Below are positions 1 to 5,165 of a stretch of 5,165 bases of DNA, piece by piece (the first letter of the stretch is position 1; the number at the start of each line of letters is the position of its first letter). Origin of the DNA: Alphaproteobacteria bacterium (lineage in GTDB: Bacteria; Pseudomonadota; Alphaproteobacteria; Rickettsiales; SXRF01); the NCBI GenBank assembly GCA_019243895.1, contig JAFATP010000187.1:1-5165 (forward strand). Direction: 5' to 3'. The notes below the pieces were generated by a model. That model was not told the origin of the DNA, made no database searches, and worked only from the letters and a program-made list of their open reading frames with translations. A program made the translations under genes and the position numbers.

Positions 1-2
1 GA

Positions 3-158
3 AAAATATGGTATGCGATGCACGGACAGATGAATCCCGATCTGGCGGGAGCGGGCCAGACGCAGGTGACCGATGCGGGATTTCCGCAGAATTTCAATTC
101 CGGGCTACCCCAATTGACCGGGCCACAGACACAGCAGCAGCCCAGGAGCTTCTCATGA
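3..158 (+). CDS. C-terminal end of an unrecognised Gln/Pro/Asn-rich protein (partial, 5' end outside window)
   Basis: Reading frame 3 is open from the left edge to a TGA at 156-158, giving 51 residues that start KIWYAMHGQMNPDL and end PRSFS. The residue mix looks like a real protein tail: a short conserved-looking start with Trp and Tyr, then a flexible stretch rich in Gln, Pro, Asn and Gly with QTQQQP near the end. The frame-2 reading over the same bases (from position 8) is Arg/Asp-rich and ends up in frame with the next gene, so it is probably only an upstream extension of that gene's frame. The TGA overlaps the ATG of the next gene as ATGA, the usual sign of translational coupling in an operon, which supports both this stop and that start. 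The tail gives no family assignment. The missing N-terminal part would probably decide what the whole operon does. Confidence 0.7.
   Translation, partial: KIWYAMHGQMNPDLAGAGQTQVTDAGFPQNFNSGLPQLTGPQTQQQPRSFS
144..148 (+). promoter_or_regulatory. Ribosome binding site AGGAG deciding the start of the first glycine-zipper gene
   Basis: AGGAG lies 6 nt before the ATG at 155. It sits inside the last codons of the preceding gene. It favours the start at 155 over the in-frame ATG at 8, which would force 49 extra Arg/Asp-rich residues that overlap the upstream coding sequence. Confidence 0.75.
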
Positions 159-679
159 GCGACGACCAGAAACAATCCATTGCACAGGCCGCGGCGCAGA
201 CTGCCGTGGGCGGCACGTTCGGCGCGGGCGTCGCCGCGCTGACCGGCGCGGTGCTGGGAGCCATTCCGGGCGCGTTGATCGGCGCGCTGGTGGCGGGTTT
301 CAGTCACGGCGCGGTGCCCATCGGCGGCGCGATGATCGCCGGAACGGCCATTGGCGGAAGCCTTGGCGCGGTGATCAACGCCGTGCCGGGAATGATCGCC
401 GGGGCGGTGGCGGGCTTTCGCAATACCATTCCCCCGAATACGCGCGAGGAAGAACACCAGATGGAATTGTCGCGTACGCAGGCGGAAAGCTTCGTGCAGG
501 GGCTAAACACGGCCGGGCTGGCGATGGTCGCCGACCGCCAGGAAGCGCTGGCGGCGCAGCAGGAAGCCTTATGGGTGCAACGCACCGGCAGGCGGAAACC
601 GCCTGGAACGCTATTAGCCGAGCAGATCCGCGCCGAGCAGGCCCAGCCTGCCTCACCGGAAGATCGAACTCCTAAATGA
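155..679 (+). CDS. Glycine-zipper two-helix membrane protein, function unknown (174 aa)
   Basis: I do not recognise a named family. The protein begins MSDDQKQS with a short polar N-terminus and no cleavable signal peptide. Two hydrophobic Gly/Ala-rich segments follow, at about residues 16-49 and 56-88, joined by a short SHGAVP turn, which looks like a membrane hairpin. Small residues recur every four positions: G19, G23, A27, G31, G35, G39, G43, A47 in the first helix and G63, G67, G71, then G79, G83, G87 in the second. This is a long glycine zipper, a pattern known for tight helix packing in membranes and in oligomeric pores or fibrils. The rest, about residues 95-165, is polar, rich in Gln, Glu and Ala, and probably helical; it ends in a Pro-rich charged tail. 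The start at 155 is chosen for its AGGAG site and its ATGA overlap with the upstream gene. The next gene, 7 nt downstream, encodes a protein of the same architecture, so the two may assemble together (inference). Confidence 0.8.
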   Translation: MSDDQKQSIAQAAAQTAVGGTFGAGVAALTGAVLGAIPGALIGALVAGFSHGAVPIGGAMIAGTAIGGSLGAVINAVPGMIAGAVAGFRNTIPPNTREEEHQMELSRTQAESFVQGLNTAGLAMVADRQEALAAQQEALWVQRTGRRKPPGTLLAEQIRAEQAQPASPEDRTPK

Positions 680-682
680 GGA
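678..682 (+). promoter_or_regulatory. Ribosome binding site GAGGA of the second glycine-zipper gene
   Basis: GAGGA overlaps the TGA stop of the preceding gene (677-679) and ends 4 nt before the ATG at 687. The spacing is slightly short but usable. The stop and binding site share bases, so the second gene is probably translated by ribosomes finishing the first. Confidence 0.6.
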
Positions 683-686
683 CGCA

Positions 687-1346
687 ATGAGTGAACTTTC
701 TAGCAATGTCACTGACGAAGCGGTCAAACAGACTCCCGGATTCTTCCACATGGTGGGCTCCGCCCTGCGCGGCGCCGTGGGCACCGCCCTTCTTACCGCG
801 GCAGTATCCGCAGCGGTGGCGGTGGTGGCGGGTTTAGTAGGCGGCGCACCGGGTGTTCAGCAGTTTCTGGGGCAATATCTTAACCTGAATGTGGGCGAAG
901 GGCTGAATTTAACTTCGCTCACCAGTCATCCCATGCTGAATGTGGGCGCCACCGCCGCCGCGGCGGGCGCCATCGGCGGGGCAGCACTGGGCGCGCTGGG
1001 AGGAGCGGTGGCCGGAGTGACCGACATCCGCAAGCATTATGAAAACGTGGTGCTGCCGCAGGCCGAGCAGGCGTCCATCACCATGGGCAAGGAGATCGGC
1101 GCCCGCCAGAAAGAGCAGGCGATTTTAGCCGAGCTGCAGGAAATGGCGCAGGCACACCAGGCGCAGGCGCAGAATATGTTCGAAGTGCGCGAGGCGCTGG
1201 TGAAGCGCAACCCGCGTTATGCGCCCAACCTGGAGCGCGATAAAGCGGCGGGCACCGGACAAAGAGCGCAGGCGACTGCCCAATACACCACGACGCTCGA
1301 TCAGAATCCGCAACCGGTGGCAACAACGCCAACCGTAGGAAGCTAG
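687..1346 (+). CDS. Second glycine-zipper two-helix membrane protein, function unknown (219 aa)
   Basis: This is an unrecognised protein with the same plan as its upstream neighbour. A polar N-terminus (MSELSSNVTDEA) is followed by a hydrophobic segment at about residues 19-53, a roughly 30-residue loop with Asn/Leu/Gly (54-85, including LNLNVGEGLNL), and a second hydrophobic segment at about 86-112. The second segment carries a strict four-residue ladder of G94, G98, G102, G106 and G110. Residues 118-175 are rich in Glu, Gln, Ala and Lys and look helical, possibly coiled coil. The last 40 residues are Thr/Gln/Pro-rich and probably disordered. No signal peptide, lipobox, enzyme motif or cysteine is visible. 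The 7-nt gap from the first gene implies co-expression, and the shared layout suggests ancient duplication or a two-component assembly (inference). Its TAG stop lies within the CTAG that also ends rnj on the other strand, so it runs directly into a convergent operon. Confidence 0.8.
   Translation: MSELSSNVTDEAVKQTPGFFHMVGSALRGAVGTALLTAAVSAAVAVVAGLVGGAPGVQQFLGQYLNLNVGEGLNLTSLTSHPMLNVGATAAAAGAIGGAALGALGGAVAGVTDIRKHYENVVLPQAEQASITMGKEIGARQKEQAILAELQEMAQAHQAQAQNMFEVREALVKRNPRYAPNLERDKAAGTGQRAQATAQYTTTLDQNPQPVATTPTVGS
1343..1346. other. CTAG palindrome: shared stop codons of two convergent genes
   Basis: Bases 1344-1346 read TAG on the plus strand and end the second glycine-zipper gene. Bases 1343-1345 read TAG on the minus strand and end rnj. 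The convergent genes therefore overlap by four bases with no intergenic spacer, and any transcription terminator for either operon must lie inside the other operon's coding sequence. Confidence 0.9.
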
Positions 1347-3004
1347 ATCTGCACCCGCAGCACGGCCACTTCGATGACCGGCTTCTTATCCAGATCCCTC
1401 TTTACTGCGCGGCGCAGCGCGGTGTGCGCCAGCTCCTTGAACTGCGCGTCGCTGCTTTTGGGACGCGCCGATTCCAGCTCCGCCTGGATTTCCGCCGCCA
1501 GCTGCCGCAGTAATTCCTGATCTTCCTGCGCGTCCAGCACGCCCGGCATGAAAAGCTGCACCGGCGAAACCAGTTCCCCCCGCGCCGAGACGCAGAAGGA
1601 AACCAGCGCGCAGCCGTCGTCGCGCAGCTTGCGCCGCAGGCGGATAACGCTGCCGTCGGCAGGCAACAGCGATGTGCCGTCCACCGCGATATAGCCTGAG
1701 CGTACCTGGCCGATGACGCCCGCATTGCCGGGCTCGATGAGAATCACGTTGCCGTTGGCCGCCTCCACCGTTTCTTTCACTCCCAGCGTGCGTGCGTATT
1801 TGGCATGCTCATGCAGGTGACGCGCCTCGCCGTGGGTGGGAATGGCGATTTTCGGGCGCACCATTTCATACATGCGCTTCAGTTCTCCGCGCGCCGGGTG
1901 GCCGGACACGTGCACGTGGCATTCGCGGTCGGTGATCATCTCCACGCCTTTGCGCGTCAGCTGATTCATGGTGTGGTGGATGCGCGCATCGTTGCCGGGG
2001 ATTTTCCGCGCCGCGTAAATCACCGTGTCGCCGGGGCTTAAGCGGATGCTGGGATGATCGCCGCGCGCGATGCGCGTGAGCGCCGCCCTCGGCTCGCCCT
2101 GGCAGCCGGTGCAGATGATGAGCGCGTCTTTGCGCGGGACGTTCATGATCTCGCGCTCTTCCACGAATTCATTTTCCGCCGCCAGATAACCGGCATCATG
2201 CGCGGCATCCACCATGCGGCGGATGGAGCGCCCCGCCAGGCAGGTGATGCGGCCGGCGCGGTGCGCGGCGATGAGAATGGTCTCCAGCCGCGCGATGTTG
2301 GAGGCGAACGTGGTCACCACCACGCGCTGCTGGCTTTGCCCGATCAGCCCGGCCAGGTTATCGCGCACTTCTTCCTCGGAACCGCCCACCCCTTCGATGA
2401 ACACGTTGGTGGAGTCGCACACGATGGCATCCACCCCCGAATCGCCGGTGGCGGTCAATCGCGCGTAATCGCTGACCGGCCCCACCAGGGGATGCTCGTC
2501 GAATTTCCAGTCGCCGGTATGCATCACGGTGGCGGCGGCGGTGCGGATGAACACCCCCTGCATCTCCGGGATCGAATGCGTGATGCCGATCATCTGCATC
2601 TCGAACGGCCCGAGCGTGAAATGCGCGCCGGGCTGCACCTCAGTGATCTGCGGCTTCGCCCCCGGCCCCATCTCGGCGAATTTATGACGCAGCAGCGAGG
2701 CGGTGAACGGCGTGGCGTAAATAGGGCAGAGCAGGTCACGCCAGAGATATGGCACCGCGCCCAGGTGATCCTCATGCGCATGGGTGAGCACCAGGCCGAG
2801 CAACTGGTCCTTGCGCTCGGCGATGAACTCGATGTCCGGCACCACCACCTCCACGCCGGGCAGGTATTCATGGGCGAAGCCGATGCCGCAATCCACCATC
2901 AGCCACTTGCCCTGCGTGGCGTATAGATTCAGATTCATGCCCACTTCATTAGAACCGCCCAGCGGCACGAACAGCAGGCGGTCTTGATATTTTTGAAAAT
3001 CCAT
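1343..3004 (-). CDS. rnj: Ribonuclease J (metallo-beta-lactamase/beta-CASP RNase)
   Basis: RNase J is a cytoplasmic zinc-dependent enzyme with 5'-to-3' exonuclease and endonuclease activity; in alphaproteobacteria it matures rRNA 5' ends and helps turn over mRNA. The 553-residue length fits the family. The metallo-beta-lactamase core holds the metal site: HAHEDH at 75-80, H143 in ITHSIPE, D165 in HTGDWK, and CDSTN at 196-200. The beta-CASP insertion follows from about 205 to 360 (TTFASNIARLE at 231-241, SGHPARGEL at 367-375), then the returning metal-site histidine H391 in IPTHGEARHLHEHA. The remaining C-terminal part, from about 440, is the dimerisation-type domain and ends VAVLRVQI. All expected catalytic residues are present, so it should be active. 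It is the last gene of the nuoN–birA–coaX–rnj run, starting 4 nt after the coaX stop. The ATG at 3004 is the only plausible start, because an in-frame TGA lies nine codons upstream with no ATG, GTG or TTG between. Confidence 0.97.
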   Translation of the reverse strand: MDFQKYQDRLLFVPLGGSNEVGMNLNLYATQGKWLMVDCGIGFAHEYLPGVEVVVPDIEFIAERKDQLLGLVLTHAHEDHLGAVPYLWRDLLCPIYATPFTASLLRHKFAEMGPGAKPQITEVQPGAHFTLGPFEMQMIGITHSIPEMQGVFIRTAAATVMHTGDWKFDEHPLVGPVSDYARLTATGDSGVDAIVCDSTNVFIEGVGGSEEEVRDNLAGLIGQSQQRVVVTTFASNIARLETILIAAHRAGRITCLAGRSIRRMVDAAHDAGYLAAENEFVEEREIMNVPRKDALIICTGCQGEPRAALTRIARGDHPSIRLSPGDTVIYAARKIPGNDARIHHTMNQLTRKGVEMITDRECHVHVSGHPARGELKRMYEMVRPKIAIPTHGEARHLHEHAKYARTLGVKETVEAANGNVILIEPGNAGVIGQVRSGYIAVDGTSLLPADGSVIRLRRKLRDDGCALVSFCVSARGELVSPVQLFMPGVLDAQEDQELLRQLAAEIQAELESARPKSSDAQFKELAHTALRRAVKRDLDKKPVIEVAVLRVQI

Positions 3005-3005
3005 C

Positions 3006-3010
3006 TTCCT
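3006..3010 (-). promoter_or_regulatory. Unusually close Shine-Dalgarno-like AGGAA before rnj
   Basis: On the minus strand the junction reads TAGGAAGATG. The coaX TAG is followed by AGGAA/AGGAAG directly against the ATG, with 0-1 nt of spacing instead of the usual 5-9. The motif is therefore a poor initiation signal, although the A/G-rich stretch just upstream may help. Initiation of rnj probably depends on ribosomes terminating on coaX. Confidence 0.4.
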
Positions 3011-3788
3011 ATTTTTCTTTTTCGTTATTCAATGCGTAAATGCCTTGCAGGCCCCACAGGGTTAAATCCGGCTCCAGCGCCTCGATGACCGCGGCAGCCT
3101 TTGCGTATAGCGGAGCAAGTCCTCCGGTGGCAATGACTTTCATCCTGGCACCGTACTCCCCGCAGATGCGCGATACAATCCCTTCGATCAGCCCCACATA
3201 GCCGAAATAAATGCCGGATTGCATGGCGCTGACGGTGTCCGTGCCGATGACGCGGGCGGGATGCGCCACCGCCACATCCGGCAATTTGGCCGCCGCGCGG
3301 TGCAGCGTGTCCAGCGAAAGGTTAACGCCGGGGGCGATCACCCCGCCGATATATTCCCCCTTGGCGTTGACGATGTCAAAGGTGGTGGCAGTGCCGAAAT
3401 CCACCACGATCAGCGGCACGCCGTGCCGCCGCCATGCGGCAAAGGCGTTGACCAGCCGGTCTGCTCCCACCTCGTGCGGCCGGTCCACCCGCGCCACGAT
3501 GCCGGTTTGCATATTATCGGCGCCCACCATGCGCAATTCGCAATTGAAATAGCGCTGGCACAGGCTCTTCAGCTCGAACTGCGCCTGCGGCACCACCGAG
3601 GCGGCGATGGCGGCGCTGATGGATTCCGGCTTTAACCTCTTATGCGCCAGCAGTTGCAGCAGCCAGATGCCGTATTCATCGGCGGTGTGGCGCGGCTGCG
3701 TGGCCATGCGCCATTGGCTGACCAGCGTTTCGCCGTTGAATACCGCAAACACCGTGTTGGTGTTGCCCGCGTCGATGGTGAGCAGCAT
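3009..3788 (-). CDS. coaX: Type III pantothenate kinase
   Basis: CoaX phosphorylates pantothenate with ATP to give 4'-phosphopantothenate, the first step of coenzyme A synthesis, in the cytoplasm. Type III enzymes belong to the ASKHA fold, need a monovalent cation and are not feedback-inhibited by CoA. The 259-residue product has the expected length and motifs. The phosphate loop DAGNTNT is at 6-12. RPHEVGADR at 103-111 contains the presumed catalytic aspartate, D110. VVDFGTATTFD is at 128-138, GGVIAPG at 148-154, and the late ATGG turn at 220-223. The start is set at 3788 because MLLTIDAGNTNT is the normal N-terminus of the family; the frame stays open further upstream but only as an out-of-frame reading of birA. 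The ATG is 2 nt after the birA TGA (TGATCATG), and the rnj ATG follows the coaX stop by 4 nt, so all three are translationally linked. Confidence 0.96.
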   Translation of the reverse strand: MLLTIDAGNTNTVFAVFNGETLVSQWRMATQPRHTADEYGIWLLQLLAHKRLKPESISAAIAASVVPQAQFELKSLCQRYFNCELRMVGADNMQTGIVARVDRPHEVGADRLVNAFAAWRRHGVPLIVVDFGTATTFDIVNAKGEYIGGVIAPGVNLSLDTLHRAAAKLPDVAVAHPARVIGTDTVSAMQSGIYFGYVGLIEGIVSRICGEYGARMKVIATGGLAPLYAKAAAVIEALEPDLTLWGLQGIYALNNEKEK

Positions 3789-3790
3789 GA

Positions 3791-4576
3791 TCAGCCGGCC
3801 TTTTTGTTTTCGGCGCGCAGGGATACCATGTCGCCCGCGGGCACCACCAGCCGCCTGCCGTCCGCCATCGCCAGCGCCAGGCTGCCGCCCGCTTCCAGCC
3901 CGGTAAAGGTACCGGCCAGCTCTTCCTGCGGCAGCAGCACCCGCACCTTGCGCTTCAGCATCCACGCCGATTTCAGCCACTGCCTGGCGATGCCGTCGAA
4001 TCCTTTTTCCACCCAGGCGCCATAGCGCTCGCTGAAATGATGCATGAACCGCGCCAGCACGATCTTGGCGCTGATCAGGTCCACCCCGGAATCCTTCAGC
4101 GAGGTGGCGGGAAACATCGCCTCCAACGGAAAACTGTCCACGTTCACTCCCACCCCGATGATCACCCAGCGGTTTGGCGGCGCTGGCGCAAAGCTCTCCA
4201 GCAGGATGCCGCAGACTTTTCTTCCGTCGATCAGCACGTCGTTAGGCCATTTGCACTGGATGGTGCAGGTGTCGGGCAGCAGCGGCAGCAGCGTGTCGCG
4301 CACCGCCAGCGCGGCGACGAAGGAGAGCTGGCCCGCCGTGGCGAAATCGCAGCCCGGTTGCAGCAGCAAGGATACGAAGAGATTGCCTTCGCGCGATTCC
4401 CATTCCCGCTCCATGCGCCCCCGGCCGGCCGTCTGCCGCTTGGCCCAGATCACCGCGCCGTGGCTGCCGCCGCTGCGCGCCAGGCGGCGCGCTTCCTCAT
4501 TGGTGCTGTCCAGCTCGTCGAAGGCCAGCAGGTGATACTCATGCGACAGGGAATAGCGGGGAGCGCGCCTGGGCAT
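3791..4576 (-). CDS. birA: Biotin–[acetyl-CoA-carboxylase] ligase, monofunctional (no DNA-binding domain)
   Basis: This enzyme makes biotinyl-5'-AMP from biotin and ATP and transfers biotin to a lysine of carboxylase carrier domains such as AccB. The 261-residue protein starts almost directly with the catalytic domain: LDSTNEEA at 22-29, the biotinyl-AMP loop QTAGRGR at 48-54, GNLFVSLLLQP at 64-74, KWPNDVL at 109-115 with the expected lysine K109, GILLE at 123-127, and GVGVN at 141-145. A small C-terminal domain of the BPL_C type covers about 208-254. There is no N-terminal winged helix, so it is a group I ligase and should not act as the biotin operon repressor that E. coli BirA is. One oddity is that the usual GRGRxGR loop reads GRGRMER, with Glu56 in place of Gly. 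The gene begins 4 nt after the nuoN stop without a clear Shine-Dalgarno, which suggests coupling to nuoN. Confidence 0.95.
   Translation of the reverse strand: MPRRAPRYSLSHEYHLLAFDELDSTNEEARRLARSGGSHGAVIWAKRQTAGRGRMEREWESREGNLFVSLLLQPGCDFATAGQLSFVAALAVRDTLLPLLPDTCTIQCKWPNDVLIDGRKVCGILLESFAPAPPNRWVIIGVGVNVDSFPLEAMFPATSLKDSGVDLISAKIVLARFMHHFSERYGAWVEKGFDGIARQWLKSAWMLKRKVRVLLPQEELAGTFTGLEAGGSLALAMADGRRLVVPAGDMVSLRAENKKAG
3799..3803 (-). promoter_or_regulatory. Weak Shine-Dalgarno AAAGG of coaX
   Basis: AAAGG within the last codons of birA ends 10 nt before the coaX ATG, longer than ideal spacing. With the 2-nt birA–coaX gap, coupling from birA is the more likely main source of initiation. Confidence 0.35.
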
Positions 4577-4580
4577 CGGT

Positions 4581-5165
4581 TTAACGCAGCAGAATCGCCG
4601 CGGCGGCCTTGGCCGGCACCAGCACCGCGGCGGGGGCGAGGAAGAACAGCACGGTCACCGCCGCCGCCACGCCCAGGCCGAAGCGAAGGGTGAGCGGCAC
4701 CGGACCGTCGAACGGCGCGGCGGGCTCATCGAAATACATGAATTTAATGACGCGGAGATAATAATAGCAGGCGATGACGCTGGTAACCATGCCAAGCACC
4801 GCCAGCGGCGTGAGCCCGCCTTCCACCGCCGCCAGCACGACGTATAGCTTGGCGAAGAATCCCGCCAGCGGGGGGATGCCCGCCAGTGAAAACATGCAGA
4901 GCGCCATCACGAACGCGCTCCACGGCCGCGTGCGGGAAAGCCCGGCCAGATCCGCCACGTTTTCCACATACACGCCGTCCCGCCGCATCAGCAGCACGCA
5001 GCCGAAGGCGCCCGCGCTCATGAACAGGTAAATCAGCAGATAGATCAGCACGGCGGCCACACCGTTGCTGTTGCCTGCCGCCAGCCCCATCAGAATGAAT
5101 CCCACATGGCCGATGGAGCTATAGGCCAGCAGCCGCTTGATGTTGGTCTGCCGCAGCGCCGCCAG
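4581..5165 (-). CDS. nuoN: NADH-quinone oxidoreductase subunit N, C-terminal 194 residues (5' end outside window)
   Basis: NuoN is one of the three antiporter-like membrane subunits of respiratory complex I and forms a proton channel in the inner membrane arm. Codons run to the right edge; the first visible residues are LAALRQTNIKRLLAYSSIGH, the conserved family segment with the central lysine (K10 of the fragment) and the AYSSI motif. Further landmarks are MFSLAGIPPLAGFFAK (91-106), with the conserved lysine of the terminal half-channel, and YYYLRVIKFMYF (134-145). About five hydrophobic helices can be seen, ending with one at about 160-183 and a short AKAAAAILLR tail. Full-length members have roughly 480-500 residues, so about 60% is missing. 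NuoN is normally the last gene of the nuo operon, which fits birA following at once. An apparent GTG start at 5105 is internal and not the true start. Confidence 0.96.
   Translation of the reverse strand: MAALRQTNIKRLLAYSSIGHVGFILMGLAAGNSNGVAAVLIYLLIYLFMSAGAFGCVLLMRRDGVYVENVADLAGLSRTRPWSAFVMALCMFSLAGIPPLAGFFAKLYVVLAAVEGGLTPLAVLGMVTSVIACYYYLRVIKFMYFDEPAAPFDGPVPLTLRFGLGVAAAVTVLFFLAPAAVLVPAKAAAAILLR

Noticed and set aside
8..154. 49-residue N-terminal extension of the first glycine-zipper protein from an ATG at 8
   Set aside because: The extension is Arg/Asp-rich and lacks a ribosome binding site. It overlaps a better-looking coding tail in frame 3, and the ATG at 155 has AGGAG 6 nt upstream plus an ATGA overlap.
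255..850. Repeated GGTGGCGGGTTT-like DNA words in both glycine-zipper genes
   Set aside because: They encode Val/Ala-Gly-Phe/Leu in Gly/Ala-rich helices and are explained by amino-acid composition, not by a DNA-level repeat or mobile element.
1316..1334. Imperfect hairpin GGTGGC-AACAAC-GCCAACC as a terminator near the convergent stops
   Set aside because: The stem is only six pairs with a bulge, no T-run follows on either strand, and it lies in coding sequence; not enough to call a terminator.
2054..2926. Long plus-strand open frame (290 residues) opposite rnj
   Set aside because: The product is His/Arg/Gly-rich and reads as an antisense shadow of a clearly conserved RNase J; such frames are common in GC-rich genes.
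3789..3980. 64-residue N-terminal extension of CoaX in the same open frame
   Set aside because: It is Gly/Ala/Arg-rich out-of-frame reading of the birA 3' end; the family N-terminus begins exactly at MLLTIDAGNTNT.
4037..4693. Plus-strand open frame opposite birA and the end of nuoN
   Set aside because: It spans two real minus-strand genes and their junction, and its translation is Gln/Arg/Pro-rich low complexity with no recognisable motif.

Overview
The window looks like a chromosomal segment of a GC-rich alphaproteobacterium. The evidence is the minus-strand run nuoN–birA–coaX–rnj, a gene order I know from alphaproteobacterial genomes where the complex I operon leads into these housekeeping genes. 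The birA product also lacks an N-terminal DNA-binding domain, and RNase J is encoded beside it. I cannot name the genus.

Right part, positions 1343–5165, minus strand: four tightly packed genes read leftward. They are the last 194 codons of nuoN (complex I membrane subunit, running off the right edge), birA (biotin–protein ligase), coaX (type III pantothenate kinase) and rnj (ribonuclease J). The gaps between stop and next start are 4, 2 and 4 nt, so this is one translationally coupled transcription unit whose promoter lies outside the window. It joins respiratory energy conservation, two cofactor steps (biotin attachment, first step of CoA synthesis) and RNA processing.

Left part, positions 1–1346, plus strand: a second, convergent operon. 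It contains the last 51 codons of an unrecognised Gln/Pro-rich protein (3–158), then two small membrane proteins of 174 and 219 residues. Both have two Gly/Ala-rich hydrophobic helices with long glycine-zipper (GxxxG) ladders, followed by a Gln/Glu/Ala-rich, probably helical tail. The first junction is an ATGA overlap and the second gap is 7 nt. Function is unknown; these are the accessory and most interesting part of the window.

The two operons collide with no spacer. The palindrome CTAG at 1343–1346 supplies the stop codon of both the second glycine-zipper gene and rnj. There is no gene-free stretch over 300 bases, and I see no RNA gene, CRISPR array, insertion sequence or attachment site.
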